15,000 bases of DNA. Source: Botryococcus braunii (lineage: Eukaryota; Chlorophyta; Trebouxiophyceae). The stretch is from assembly GCA_002005505.1 (NCBI GenBank), contig KV908348.1:1-15000 (forward strand), in the 5' to 3' direction. The position numbers and the translations under genes were made by a program. Shown here in pieces: positions 1-7,143 of this stretch (positions are counted from its first letter, which is position 1; each line of letters starts with the position of its first letter). The notes beneath the pieces are model-generated. The model was not told the DNA's origin. It did not search any database and saw nothing but the letters and a program-made list of their open reading frames with translations.

Positions 1-48
1 TTTGGTGATCTTCAATGTACATTATTAGGATACGGGTCCACTATCCAC

Positions 49-100
49 ATAAGGTACCTCAAGACACGTTCGGATGAGGTCTATTTCGAACGTAAGGTAC
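49..100 (+). promoter_or_regulatory. Pair of ATAAGGTAC-type motifs in U3
   Basis: ATAAGGTAC lies at 49-57 and a variant, GTAAGGTAC, at 92-100. In the other LTR of this element the second copy is a perfect ATAAGGTAC (13489-13497). The inner element's LTRs carry two copies at corresponding places (6985-6993 and 7028-7036, reverse orientation), although the sequence between has diverged. Conservation and position upstream of the likely promoter suggest a transcription-factor site. The factor is unknown. Confidence 0.45.
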
Positions 101-166
101 ATTCTGATTTAGATTACGCGTTAGTGTGAAAGGACTATTAAAGCTGCGATCACCGCATAGTCGAGC

Positions 167-302
167 AACTGGTTTGGAAAGATACTGGGCACATAAGGAT
201 GCCAGTCTTGTTCATGCAGTTGCATGTGTCTAAAGAGCAGACAGTCGTCAAGGACTGTAGCTGGAGAGGCACGAACTTACGACCTGTCTGCTTGCTTACA
301 GG
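167..302 (+). repeat. LTR internal direct repeat, copy 1
   Basis: This 136-bp unit runs from AACTGGTTTGG to GCTTACAGG and is repeated nearly perfectly at 499-634, 332 bp downstream. It contains an inverted repeat: GCAGACAGTCGT at 237-248 pairs with ACGACCTGTCTGC at 279-291 with one bulge, enclosing a loop that holds GGACTGTAGCTGGAG. The inner element's LTR has the corresponding pair of units with the same stem and the same 15-nt loop block. Confidence 0.9.
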
Positions 303-418
303 TGCGGTGACTCAGGGTGTGTATTGGTAATGTGTTCATGTTTGATTGCTTGTTTGTAAGTGAACCATCTTAGTGGACAATCAAGTCTCCCAAACAGCTA
401 AGGGACGGAGTCTTGATT

Positions 419-459
419 GAGTATAGGAAGGTACTTGCTTTCAGCCGTCAGGAGCTTAT
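419..459 (+). promoter_or_regulatory. Candidate LTR core promoter (TATA-like box plus downstream block)
   Basis: GAGTATAGG at 419-427 is followed about 20 bp on by AGCCGTCAGGAGCTTATC (442-459). The inner LTR has the same arrangement (GAGTATAGG, then AGCCGTC, AGAGC and TTATC) in otherwise diverged sequence. The conserved pair could be a TATA element plus initiator. That would put R-U5 at roughly 445-661 and include the second direct repeat in the RNA leader. No transcript evidence is available. Confidence 0.35.
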
Positions 460-498
460 CCGTGTGGAGATGCTCATTGACAGATCAACATGTAACGG

Positions 499-634
499 AA
501 CTGGTTTGGAAAGATACTGGGCACATAAGGCTGCCAGTCTTGTTCATGCAGTTGCATGTGTCTAAAGAGCAGACAGTCGTCAAGGACTGTAGCTGGAGAG
601 GCACGAACTTACGACGTGTCTGCTTGCTTACAGG
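499..634 (+). repeat. LTR internal direct repeat, copy 2
   Basis: This is the second 136-bp unit, nearly identical to 167-302. Its hairpin spans 569-623; the right arm carries one substitution (GACGTGTCTGC instead of GACCTGTCTGC) not found in the other copies. It ends 27 bp before the LTR terminus, so it lies in the presumed U5 and would be in the RNA leader upstream of the primer site. Confidence 0.9.
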
Positions 635-644
635 ATACGCCACT

Positions 645-671
645 GCCCATAACCTTTTACAGGTTATGGGC
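645..671 (+). other. Inverted repeat joining LTR end and primer binding site
   Basis: GCCCATAACC (645-654) and GGTTATGGGC (662-671) are perfect 10-bp reverse complements separated by the 7-nt TTTTACA. The left arm is the U5 end and the right arm is most of the primer binding site. The left arm has the same sequence as the tRNA-iMet anticodon region, so the RNA could mask its own primer site. The inner element has the identical arms with a different loop. Confidence 0.85.
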
Positions 672-674
672 CCA
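662..674 (+). other. Primer binding site, tRNA-iMet anticodon arm type
   Basis: GGTTATGGGCCCA directly follows the LTR CA terminus. Its reverse complement TGGGCCCATAACC is the anticodon-loop and 3'-stem sequence of eukaryotic initiator tRNA-Met, containing the CAU anticodon. Drosophila copia and yeast Ty5 are known to use an internal or half initiator tRNA in this way instead of its 3' end. The tRNA comparison is from knowledge of the conserved iMet sequence, not a search. Confidence 0.9.
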
Positions 675-1105
675 CGCCCTTCCAGCTGAGCCAAGGGCAG
701 ACAAGAGTGCATGGCATCATCGGATGCATCTATCGGATGCATCTGTACTGGGTTTTCCACGGACTCGCCTGACGGCAAGAAGAAGTAAAAAAGGAACAAC
801 TGGATATTCACTCAGAAGGCCTACCGACAGAGTCTTCAATATCTTGGGAAGTTTTTTTTTTTTTTTTTTTTTTTTTTCCGTGAAGTGACCTGAGATTATC
901 ACCCGTCGTCGTTGTCGTGAGACCGTCAGTAGGTCCGGGTGGTCATGCAATTGAATTGCTGAAGAATACTTTGCATATCTTGCATATTAAGGGTACATGC
1001 TAGACCTCGAAAGGGTGGAATACTTGAAAGTGCTGTGGTGTACGTCGGAAGGGTATACTTAAACCAGCTGTGTCAGGCTGAACGCTGTGAGAGCAAGTGA
1101 AGTGT
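675..1105 (+). other. Untranslated leader of the outer element
   Basis: This 431-bp stretch between primer site and gag start holds no convincing gene. It contains a perfect 13-bp tandem duplication (ATCGGATGCATCT at 719-731 and 732-744), a 26-T run, and a small upstream ORF (ATG at 711, stop ending at 788). It shows essentially no similarity to the inner element's leader except at the primer site and GTGAAGTG just before the gag ATG. Confidence 0.7.
852..877 (+). repeat. (T)26 homopolymer
   Basis: There are 26 consecutive T residues in the leader, with no equivalent in the inner element. On the other strand it would look like a poly(A) tail, so an antisense retrocopy remnant is possible. 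An imperfectly placed ATATCTTG pair (839-846 and 975-982) flanks the tract and 97 bp, but the left copy is not adjacent to it. Simple slippage is equally likely. Confidence 0.9.
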
Positions 1106-1915
1106 ATGACCAGACCTCAAACTCGTTCCCAAAGCAAGGTTTCTGAAAGTAATCCCAGCAGCACAGAGACTATGGCAACACCAGCAGGAGGCAGCACGGC
1201 CTCCTCAGGAGCTGGACAGTCAGGACAGACCAGTGGAGGCACTGCAGCCAGCTCGTATGCATACACGATGAACTCCTCCAATCCCAAGATGTCTACGCAG
1301 CTGAAGGCTGATCGCACTAATTTCAGGGCCTGGCGTGAAGAGCTGGAGTCCTGCGCAATGCAAAAAGGAGCAATGGGAGCGTTGGAGACAGCTATGCCTA
1401 AGACCGCAGAGAACGCAGCAGTAAAACATTTCATTTTGCAGTCTGTCCCGTCCATGTGGCACGACGAAGTCAAACAGCGGGGGAGCGCTTTTGACTTCAT
1501 TCAGTGGATGGCAGACCGCTGCACTGGAGGGAAGGACAGGGAAATCAACGAGAAGTGGATCAAGGGGCTTAAACAAGGCATGGTAAAGGGAGAGACAGTG
1601 CAAGAATGGTGCCACCGAGTCATCAGTATTGCCGCCTCCCTGGAGGCCAATAACCATCAGCTGAGCGACCGCCAAATCTGCAGGTATATGTATAAGGGAC
1701 TACCTGCAGTCTTGCAGAACGACGCTTGGGCAATTACCTCCGCCAAGTCAGACCCCTACAACATGCTGGAAACGATCCTCACTGCCATTGAGAACTTGGA
1801 GTACCAGGATATCCCGCTGGCAGAGTCAGTGCAAGTCACAGCATCAGCTGCAGCAGTTATGGCAGCAGCAGCAGCAGCCGTGCCAGCTCAGGGTGGAATC
1901 CCTAGGCCTCCTTAA
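1106..1915 (+). pseudogene. Gag capsid region, ended early by TAA
   Basis: This encodes 269 residues of copia-type Gag: a Ser/Gly/Thr-rich N-terminus, a conserved capsid stretch beginning around SSNPKM, and an Ala-rich tail encoded partly by a GCA triplet run (about 1861-1878). It stops before the RNA-binding zinc knuckle, which lies in the same frame just downstream (codons resume at 1916). It is only about 40% identical to the inner element's Gag by eye. If expressed, the product would be a nucleocapsid-less Gag. Confidence 0.88.
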
Positions 1916-2527
1916 GGCGCTGGAGCTGCACCGGGCGCTGGAGCAGCACCAGGAGTGGGAGCTGGAGCACCTGCTGATGGTCAGGCCCCCCATGGCCCTT
2001 CAGCTCTCAACGCTGGAGGCAGGGGGCGAGGGTCTGGACGTGGCAGGAGGCCAAAGGAGGAACTGGCGTGTCGCTTCTGCAACGGGACGGGACATTTCTG
2101 GAGGGAGTGCCTGGAACTGAAGAGGCTGCAAGCTCTACGTGGCACAATGCAAGCTGCAAGTGCGGGCCCAGCTGCGTGGTGGGGCACTGGAGCTCCTCAG
2201 CAACAAGCCAGCTGGTGGGATGCTGGCCAGTCCAGAGGAGGCCCTCCCGCGGCACCCTCACATGCCCCTGGATCTGTGTCCACTATCTTCCCCTTCTTCC
2301 CAGGCTGGCATCTCCCACCACCACCTCCTCCACGTGCTGGTGAGCCTATGTTCGTTTCGTTGAATGTGCTTACCCCTACGTCTCATGGGGCTTGCAGTAC
2401 CTCGTGGCTGATAGATAGTGGTGCATCGGTGCACCTTGCAAATGATCTGTCTTTACTACACAACCCAGTCCTGCATGCCCAACCCCTCCCTCTTCATTTG
2501 GCCACTTCTGACGCCAAAGGAGGATAG
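1916..2527 (+). pseudogene. Gag nucleocapsid and protease segment
   Basis: This continues the gag frame after the premature TAA. A Gly/Ala/Pro-rich stretch and an RGRGSGRGRRP basic patch precede a CX2CX4HX4C zinc knuckle (CRFCNGTGHFWREC), the nucleic-acid-binding motif of Gag. A Pro-rich spacer leads to the aspartic protease active site, seen as LIDSGAS followed by VHLAND. The segment ends at a TAG (2525-2527) created by a 1-bp deletion relative to the inner element. Confidence 0.9.
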
Positions 2528-3624
2528 TTGCAACTGGGTCTGTGTGTCTGGTCAATGCCAGACAAGAGGTGTTTTGGCTGCATAATGTGCAGTGTGTGCC
2601 CACTGCACACACTAATCTGATTTCTGTCACACGAGCCATTCAGGATGGAGCATCATTCCTCACTGACAGTGCAGGTGGGTACACGACCATGAAAGGCCCA
2701 GCAGGCTAGTCTGGTAAGCTAGCCAGAGAGCGAGGGCTGTTTTTTTTAGAATGGGTGTGTCCCGTCAAGAGCCAGCATGATGCGCAGCCACAGTCCAGTC
2801 CTCATGTTGACTCGTATTATGCCAGGAAAGGGCACGTGTGTACAGATCGACTACTGTGGCATGCAAGGTTGGGGCATCCTGGGGTTAAGAGTATGACAAG
2901 GTTGGACAACGAAGACCTGGTCACTGGGATCAATGTGTCCCTTGCTCCATGCTCAGAGTGTTCTCCCCAGTGTGAGTCATGTATACACGGGAAACATTCT
3001 CGCCCCCCCTTTCCAGCTTCCTCTAGGCCTGCAGAGAGTGTGTTAGATAGAGTGCATGTGGACACTGTGGGTCCCATTTCACCAGCTGCAATCACGGGAG
3101 AGCGTTTTTGGGTTATTGTGGTGGATGAAAAATCCCACCTGATAGCCTCATTGGCAGTGAAGTCGAAAGAAGCCATTCCCAAGGCCCTCATTGAGCTCTT
3201 GAAGTACTGGCAGACATTTCATGAGACAGTGGTGAAGTGTGTGAGATCTGATAGAGGGACAGAATTTCTGAATCAGCAGTTCAAAGAATTTTGTGCTCAG
3301 CAGGGCATTAAAATGGAGACCTCAGCCCCATCCACGCCTCAGCAAAATGGACTTGCTGAGCGCATGAATCGGACTCTGAAGGAGCGCACAAGGACCCTGT
3401 TGGTGCACGCTGCAGCAGACCCTTCCTTGTGGAAGGAGGCACTGGAGTCTGCCACCCTGCTGTACAACGTGGGCCCCACCACAGGCAGGCCTCTGACCCC
3501 TACTGAGATGTTCTATGGGGTAAAGCCTGATGTTGCTTCCTTGCGCACATGGGGCTGTGTGCCACATGTTCACATTCCCCCAGGTCAGCGGTCTGTATTT
3601 GGACCAAAGACCATTCCAGGCATG
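2528..3624 (+). pseudogene. Protease C-terminus and integrase segment
   Basis: This reads in the next frame after the 1-bp deletion. A TAG at 2707-2709 interrupts it; beyond that the frame is open to 3645, though alignment to the inner protein ends at the 14-bp deletion around 3624. It has the integrase zinc-binding HX4H (WHARLGHPG) and CX2C (CESC), then a D-D-35-E core visible as HVDTVGP, RSDRGTEF and NGLAERMN. It is about 82% identical in protein and about 75% in DNA to the inner integrase by eye. Confidence 0.92.
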
Positions 3625-3628
3625 TTCA

Positions 3629-4482
3629 CAGTCCAAGGCCTATAGAGTGTACGTAGGCAATGGTGTATGGAAAGAGAGCAGGGATGTTACATTCCTTGAG
3701 CATTTGAGAGGAGGGGAGAGAGTGGGTATGTCTAAGGTGAAACCTGGATCCTCTCAATGGCTCTCAGGAGCGTCCTCGCAGGGCAGAGGAGGCAATTCCA
3801 ATGTCCCCAGCTCACCAACAGCCATTCCCGTGAATTTTTGGGAAGCAGAGGATGACCCAGTGGTGGTGTGCAAGCCCACTGGATCTCCTGCTACCAATGC
3901 CAGCTCTCCAGAGGATCACAGCAGGCTGAGGAGCTCAGTCGGACCTGTGGCTGGAGCCCCCAGCAGCCAGGATGGTTCCCGTGCCACTTCAGAGACCTCA
4001 CAGCAGTCATGGTCAGTGCTGGGCCATCTTCAAAATTTAGCTCGGGGGGGTGCTGAAGCGCACTCGCAGCTGGACAAACTGCAGAAGATGCAGGAGGGGG
4101 TCAGGTTCCAGGGGAAGTCTCAACATAGACTTCCCCCAGGAACCACCCTCACAAGGGATCAGCGTTATGAACAGCGCCAGGCTAGGAGGGACTCAGTAGG
4201 GGTCCCCATGCATGACCCTGGCTCAGGCCAGGTACTTGTGAGTGAGCCACCCTTGGTAGGTCTCCCTGATTTGCAGAGGCAGGTTGAGACAGGGGAGGCT
4301 ATGCTTGGAGAAGATGTTAGCGAGAAGAGTAGTGGGCTAGAAGTGCCAGCAGCAGGGGAAGCACGTAGCCAAGTTGAGCTGGGAACCAGTCATGCTTATG
4401 GGGTGCAGCCTGACACAGTAGGCGCAGCTCAGGAAAGTCAGAGTAGTGTCCCTAGGTGTGAGTCCAGGAGAGAGAGAGAGAG
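3629..4482 (+). pseudogene. Integrase C-terminus and linker segment
   Basis: After the 14-bp deletion the alignment resumes in another frame at QSKAYRVYVGNGVWKESRD, the copia integrase C-terminal region. A low-complexity Ser/Gly/Gln-rich linker follows. The frame is lost inside GAGAGAGAGAGAGAG at 4468-4482, which is 15 nt here against 13 nt in the inner element (8989-9001), and runs out at a TGA ending at 4504. Confidence 0.88.
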
Positions 4483-4606
4483 CTGCTGCTTCCACCTGCA
4501 TTGAGAAAGGTGAGAGATTGTAATGGTGGAGCGCATGAGTCTGACAGTTCAAGAGAGAGAGTTGGGGAGGGCTCTGGCAGTTCTGGCTATACTGCAGGAT
4601 CTCAAC

Positions 4607-4629
4607 ATAAGGTACAAAATGTACCTTAT
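4607..4629. promoter_or_regulatory. ATAAGGTACA palindrome in the pol linker (outer element, site 1)
   Basis: ATAAGGTACA (4607-4616), a 3-nt spacer, then TGTACCTTAT (4620-4629): perfect 10-bp arms containing the same ATAAGGTAC as U3. It encodes the linker peptide HKVQNVPY. The inner element has a palindrome with the same 10-bp arms (8836-8858). A protein-level explanation, a repeated peptide, is also possible. Confidence 0.5.
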
Positions 4630-4701
4630 TCTGGGAACCAGGATCAGAGGGATATAAAAGACAACAGTCCCAGGAGTGCTGACAGTACTGCAGAGTCTCA
4701 G

Positions 4702-4726
4702 CATAAGGTACAGAATGTACCTTATG
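4702..4726. promoter_or_regulatory. CATAAGGTACA palindrome in the pol linker (outer element, site 2)
   Basis: CATAAGGTACA (4702-4712), spacer GAA, TGTACCTTATG (4716-4726): perfect 11-bp arms, about 95 bp after site 1, again encoding HKVQNVPY. The inner counterpart at 8742-8760 keeps 8-bp arms. Confidence 0.5.
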
Positions 4727-6331
4727 TCAAGCTGGGAAAGGTTCACGTGCCATCTAACCTGAGGGAAGCCCAATGCTCCCCTCAGTGGGATTTTTGGCAA
4801 CAAGCAATGAGGGAAGAGATGGATTCCCTTGATACCCATGAGGTTCTAGAGTATGTGGACAGACCACATGGACAAAAAGTTATTCCTGTCCATTGGATAT
4901 TCTCCACTAAAATTGATGCACATGGGAATGTTACTCGCTTTAAAGCGAGGTTAGTTGCCCAAGGGTGTAGACAGATCCCTGGGATAGATGTTGGGGAGGT
5001 ATTTGCACCCACCAGCAGCTATGGGGCAAGGAGGGCTGTGCTGGCAGTGGCTGCCACACAGAATCTTGAGATCCACCAAGTGGATATCAAGACGGCTTTT
5101 CTCAATGGAGAGTTGGAGGAAGAGGTCTATGTGACCCAACCACCAGGATTTGAGAATGGCAACACGAGGGTTGTGTGCAAGCTCAGGAAGGCACTATACG
5201 GTCTAAAACAAGCCCCACGGGCTTGGCACAAGACCTTGACCGACAAGTTGAGCGTGATGGGGTATAGTGTGTGCAAGAGTGATGCGGGTGTATACATCAG
5301 GAGGGCCCCTGATGGCAACCTGTCCTTTATTCTTGTTTATGTTGATGATCTTCTCATAGTTGCCAGATTGGTTGCAGAGATTAAGTGGGGGAAAGAGTTG
5401 TTGAAGAAGGACTTCACCATCCATGATTTGGGAGAGGTGAATGATTTCCTGGGGTGTCAAGTCCTACGCAATAGAGTTCAGAGCACTATTTCCATGAGTT
5501 GCACTCCCAAGATTGATGCTCTTGTGGAAAATTTTGGTGTTGCTGATGATGGGCGTGTGGTTGATAGCCCCATGTCCAAGGACTTCGTGGCTAGCAGCAG
5601 ACCCGAGTCCTCAGATGGTTTGTTACATGGGGCAGGTACCCCACTGCCACCTGGTCATCAGTACTGTGAGTTGATTGGATCGTTGCTATATATTGCCAAT
5701 ACGACCCGGCCTGACATTTCTCAGGCTGTTGGAGTGTTGTCAAGGTATAGAATGACACCCACTACCTCACACTGGAATGAGGCCATTCGAGTGCTGAAGT
5801 ACTTGAGAGATACGAGAGAATTAGCTCTTACTCTGGGTGGAAAGGGGCCTGAGCTAGAAGGCTATGTTGATGCCGACTATGCTGGGGACCTGGACCACAG
5901 GTATTCCACCACTGGCTATGTTCTATCAGTCTATGGTAGTGCCGTGGTTTGGGGAAGCAAGAAGCAGAGCTCAGTTGCTACCTCAACTATGCAAGCCGAG
6001 TTTATGGCAGCCGGCCATATTGTGAAGGAAGCCAACTGGCTTAGGGGCTTCTTGGAAGAGATTGGAGCTGCACCTTGGAGAGTCAAAACTTTCTGTGACA
6101 ACCAAGGATGCATTTCCAATTTACGGAACCCCCTTTATTCCAAATTCACAAAGCATGTTGCAGTAAGCTTCCACTATGCTAGGGAAGCTATGGCACTTGG
6201 GCAGGTAGATATCCTCTATGTAGAATCTGCTCGAAATGTGGCTGACATTATGACCAAGCCACTTGCTAAGCCCGTGTTTGTTGGTCATCGTGATTCACTA
6301 GGTTTGAGAAGATACACATAAAGCATGCAGG

Positions 6332-6341
6332 CAAGGGGAAG
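6332..6341 (+). other. Polypurine tract of the outer element
   Basis: CAAGGGGAAG lies directly before the TGTTGAC start of the 3' LTR and just after the gag-pol stop. This is the expected position of the RNase H-resistant primer for plus-strand DNA synthesis. The same sequence sits at the equivalent place in the inner element. Confidence 0.85.
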
Positions 6342-6429
6342 TGTTGACTTGTGAACATACATTATAGAATGCCTTGTGCTTTAGGTGATCTTCAAATGTA
6401 CATTATTAGGATACGGGTCCACTATCCAC
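6342..6429 (+). repeat. 3' LTR of the outer element, first 88 bp
   Basis: It starts TGTTGACTTG right after the polypurine tract and matches the 5' LTR from its window start up to TATCCAC, where the inner element interrupts it. It contains only upstream U3, so promoter, R and U5 are displaced to 13441-14058, 7 kb away. Confidence 0.95.
6425..6429. repeat. Target site duplication TCCAC, left copy
   Basis: TCCAC abuts the TGTGAAAG end of the inner element and recurs at 13441-13445 on the other side. The unoccupied 5' LTR of the outer element has a single TCCAC (44-48). A 5-bp duplication is typical of copia integrases. Confidence 0.95.
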
Positions 6430-6457
6430 TGTGAAAGGTTATGGGCAATCGGCTTTC

Positions 6458-6592
6458 CCTGTACAAAGCAGACAGGTCGTCAATAGACGAAGTTACTCCA
6501 GCTACAGTCCGTACGACTGTCTGCTGAGTGCCACACACAACTGTCGGACAAGACTAGCATCTGGTGATGCCCAGCATCTTTCACAACCAGTT
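6458..6592 (-). repeat. LTR internal direct repeat (inner 3' LTR, U5-side copy)
   Basis: A 135-bp unit repeated without visible change at 6786-6920. It holds the inverted repeat spanning 6468-6524 (GCAGACAGGTCGT pairing with ACGACTGTCTGC, one bulge). It corresponds to the outer element's 136-bp unit, about 70% identical between families by eye, with the hairpin arms and GGACTGTAGCTGGAG preserved. Confidence 0.92.
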
Positions 6593-6785
6593 CCGTTACA
6601 TCATTATCTTGTACACAAGCACCGATCAAGCAATCACTAGATAAGGCTCTAGACGGCTACGTTCAAGTACATGCCTATACTCCCTGAAGTCACTGTCCCT
6701 TATCTGTTTGAGTGACTACAGGGTACACTAAGCTTGTTCACTCTCACAATAGCAACAATGATACAACACACACTGCCGCACCGTA

Positions 6786-6920
6786 CCTGTACAAAGCAGA
6801 CAGGTCGTCAATAGACGAAGTTACTCCAGCTACAGTCCGTACGACTGTCTGCTGAGTGCCACACACAACTGTCGGACAAGACTAGCATCTGGTGATGCCC
6901 AGCATCTTTCACAACCAGTT
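6786..6920 (-). repeat. LTR internal direct repeat (inner 3' LTR, U3-side copy)
   Basis: Second 135-bp unit, 328 bp from the first and apparently identical to it. Its hairpin spans 6796-6852. Confidence 0.92.
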
Positions 6921-6984
6921 GGTATTCACTCCGGTGGGGCAGCCTTAAGAGTTCATCCGACAAACGTGTGATCTAGATAGGATT

Positions 6985-7036
6985 GTACCTTATGTTCGAA
7001 AACGTCCAGAATCTGCCGTGTCTCAAGGTACCTTAT
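6985..7036 (-). promoter_or_regulatory. Pair of ATAAGGTAC motifs in inner 3' LTR U3
   Basis: On the given strand GTACCTTAT lies at 6985-6993 and 7028-7036. The second is part of the palindrome AAGGTACCTT. These correspond in order and spacing to the outer element's pair, while the sequence between has diverged. Confidence 0.45.
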
Positions 7037-7123
7037 GTTCTCAATGGACCCATATCCTAATAGTGCACACATGAAGATCACTTAAAGCACAAGGCATTCA
7101 ATAATAATGTTCAGAACTCAACA

Positions 7124-7133
7124 CTTCCCCTTG
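7124..7133 (-). other. Polypurine tract of the inner element
   Basis: Read on the element strand this is CAAGGGGAAG, directly abutting the TGTTGAG start of the 3' LTR and 10 bp after the gag-pol stop. It is the same as the outer element's tract, so plus-strand priming is conserved. Confidence 0.85.
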
Positions 7134-7143
7134 CCTGCATGCT

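Larger units (their letters stand above)
1..661 (+). repeat. 5' LTR of the outer element (5'-truncated by the window)
   Basis: This matches the split 3' LTR (6342-6429 plus 13446-14058) along its whole length, with about 8 substitutions and 2 one-base indels. The full LTR is about 700 bp. It ends in TTTTACA, with the CA terminus directly followed by the primer binding site at 662. It contains two U3 ATAAGGTAC-type motifs (49-57 and 92-100), two 136-bp direct repeats and a TATA-like box. The uninterrupted CTATCCACATAAGG at 41-54 is the empty-site version of the sequence split by the nested insertion in the other LTR. Confidence 0.96.
1106..6321 (+). pseudogene. Degenerate copia gag-pol of the outer element
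   Basis: This is the remnant of a single continuous gag-pol frame, judged by alignment with the intact inner copy. The chosen start, ATG at 1106 (Met-Thr-Arg), lines up with the Met-Thr-Lys start of the inner protein. Five lesions break it: TAA at 1913-1915 at the end of the capsid region; a 1-bp deletion near 2525 that shifts the frame and creates TAG; TAG at 2707-2709 where the inner copy has Trp; a 14-bp deletion near 3624-3629; and a +2 bp expansion of a GA run (4468-4482). Zinc-knuckle, protease, integrase, RT and RNase H motifs all survive in the pieces. It therefore decayed recently, or under weak selection, after insertion. Confidence 0.95.
4483..6321 (+). pseudogene. Reverse transcriptase and RNase H segment
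   Basis: This is the best preserved piece. RT motifs include HQVDIKTAFLNG (first catalytic Asp) and YVDD at 5338-5349. RNase H shows YVDADYAGD, an MQAEF glutamate, FCDNQG and NVADIMTKPL. It ends RRYT-TAA at 6321, as in the inner copy. From about 5036 to the end the DNA is about 95% identical to the inner element, against about 83-87% just upstream. No true start codon lies here; the TTG at 4501 is not an initiation site. Confidence 0.95.
1..6429 (+). mobile_element. Outer Ty1/copia LTR retrotransposon, left part (degenerate)
   Basis: The parts appear in copia order: LTR, primer site, gag, protease, integrase, RT, RNase H, polypurine tract, LTR. Integrase before RT is diagnostic of Ty1/copia as opposed to gypsy. 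The 5' end of the element lies outside the window: comparison with the other LTR copy shows that position 1 is about 38 bp inside the LTR. The element resumes at 13441-14058 after the nested insertion. The gag-pol frame has five disabling lesions, so this copy cannot make its own polyprotein, although its LTR promoter could still work. LTR-to-LTR divergence is about 1.2% by eye. The 5 bp right of the distal end are AATAC, so AATAC should also lie just left of the LTR start, outside the window. Confidence 0.97.
6430..7123 (-). repeat. 3' LTR of the inner element (694 bp)
   Basis: It is bounded by the TCCAC duplication on the left and the polypurine tract on the right. It appears base-for-base identical to 12747-13440. 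On the element strand the order is U3 with two ATAAGGTAC motifs, direct repeat copy 1, the TATA-like GAGTATAGG (CCTATA at 6674-6679 on the given strand), direct repeat copy 2 and the GCCCATAACC-containing terminus. Confidence 0.97.

Noticed and set aside
237..291. Hammerhead ribozyme in the LTR hairpin unit
   Set aside because: The catalytic core CTGATGA and GAAA are not present in the required arrangement around the stem.
302..634. Possible LTR intron: CAG|GTGCGG at the end of repeat copy 1 and TTGCTTACAG|G at the end of copy 2
   Set aside because: The acceptor-like sequence is good, but the donor matches the consensus poorly. In the 5' LTR the donor would lie upstream of the likely transcription start. 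The similarity follows from the direct repeat itself.
417..888. Short ORFs in the outer LTR and leader (and the equivalent at 13814-14101)
   Set aside because: They lie across LTR repeats and the LTR/leader boundary, are not shared with the inner family and have no recognisable domain.
4501..4503. TTG at 4501 as a start of a separate pol gene
   Set aside because: Alignment shows this is the interior of the gag-pol linker after a microsatellite frameshift; the inner copy reads straight through here.
6431..6640. 69-codon ORF identical at 6431 and 12748
   Set aside because: It is identical in both places only because it lies in the two identical LTRs of the inner element, antisense to transcription, and starts at a non-ATG codon.
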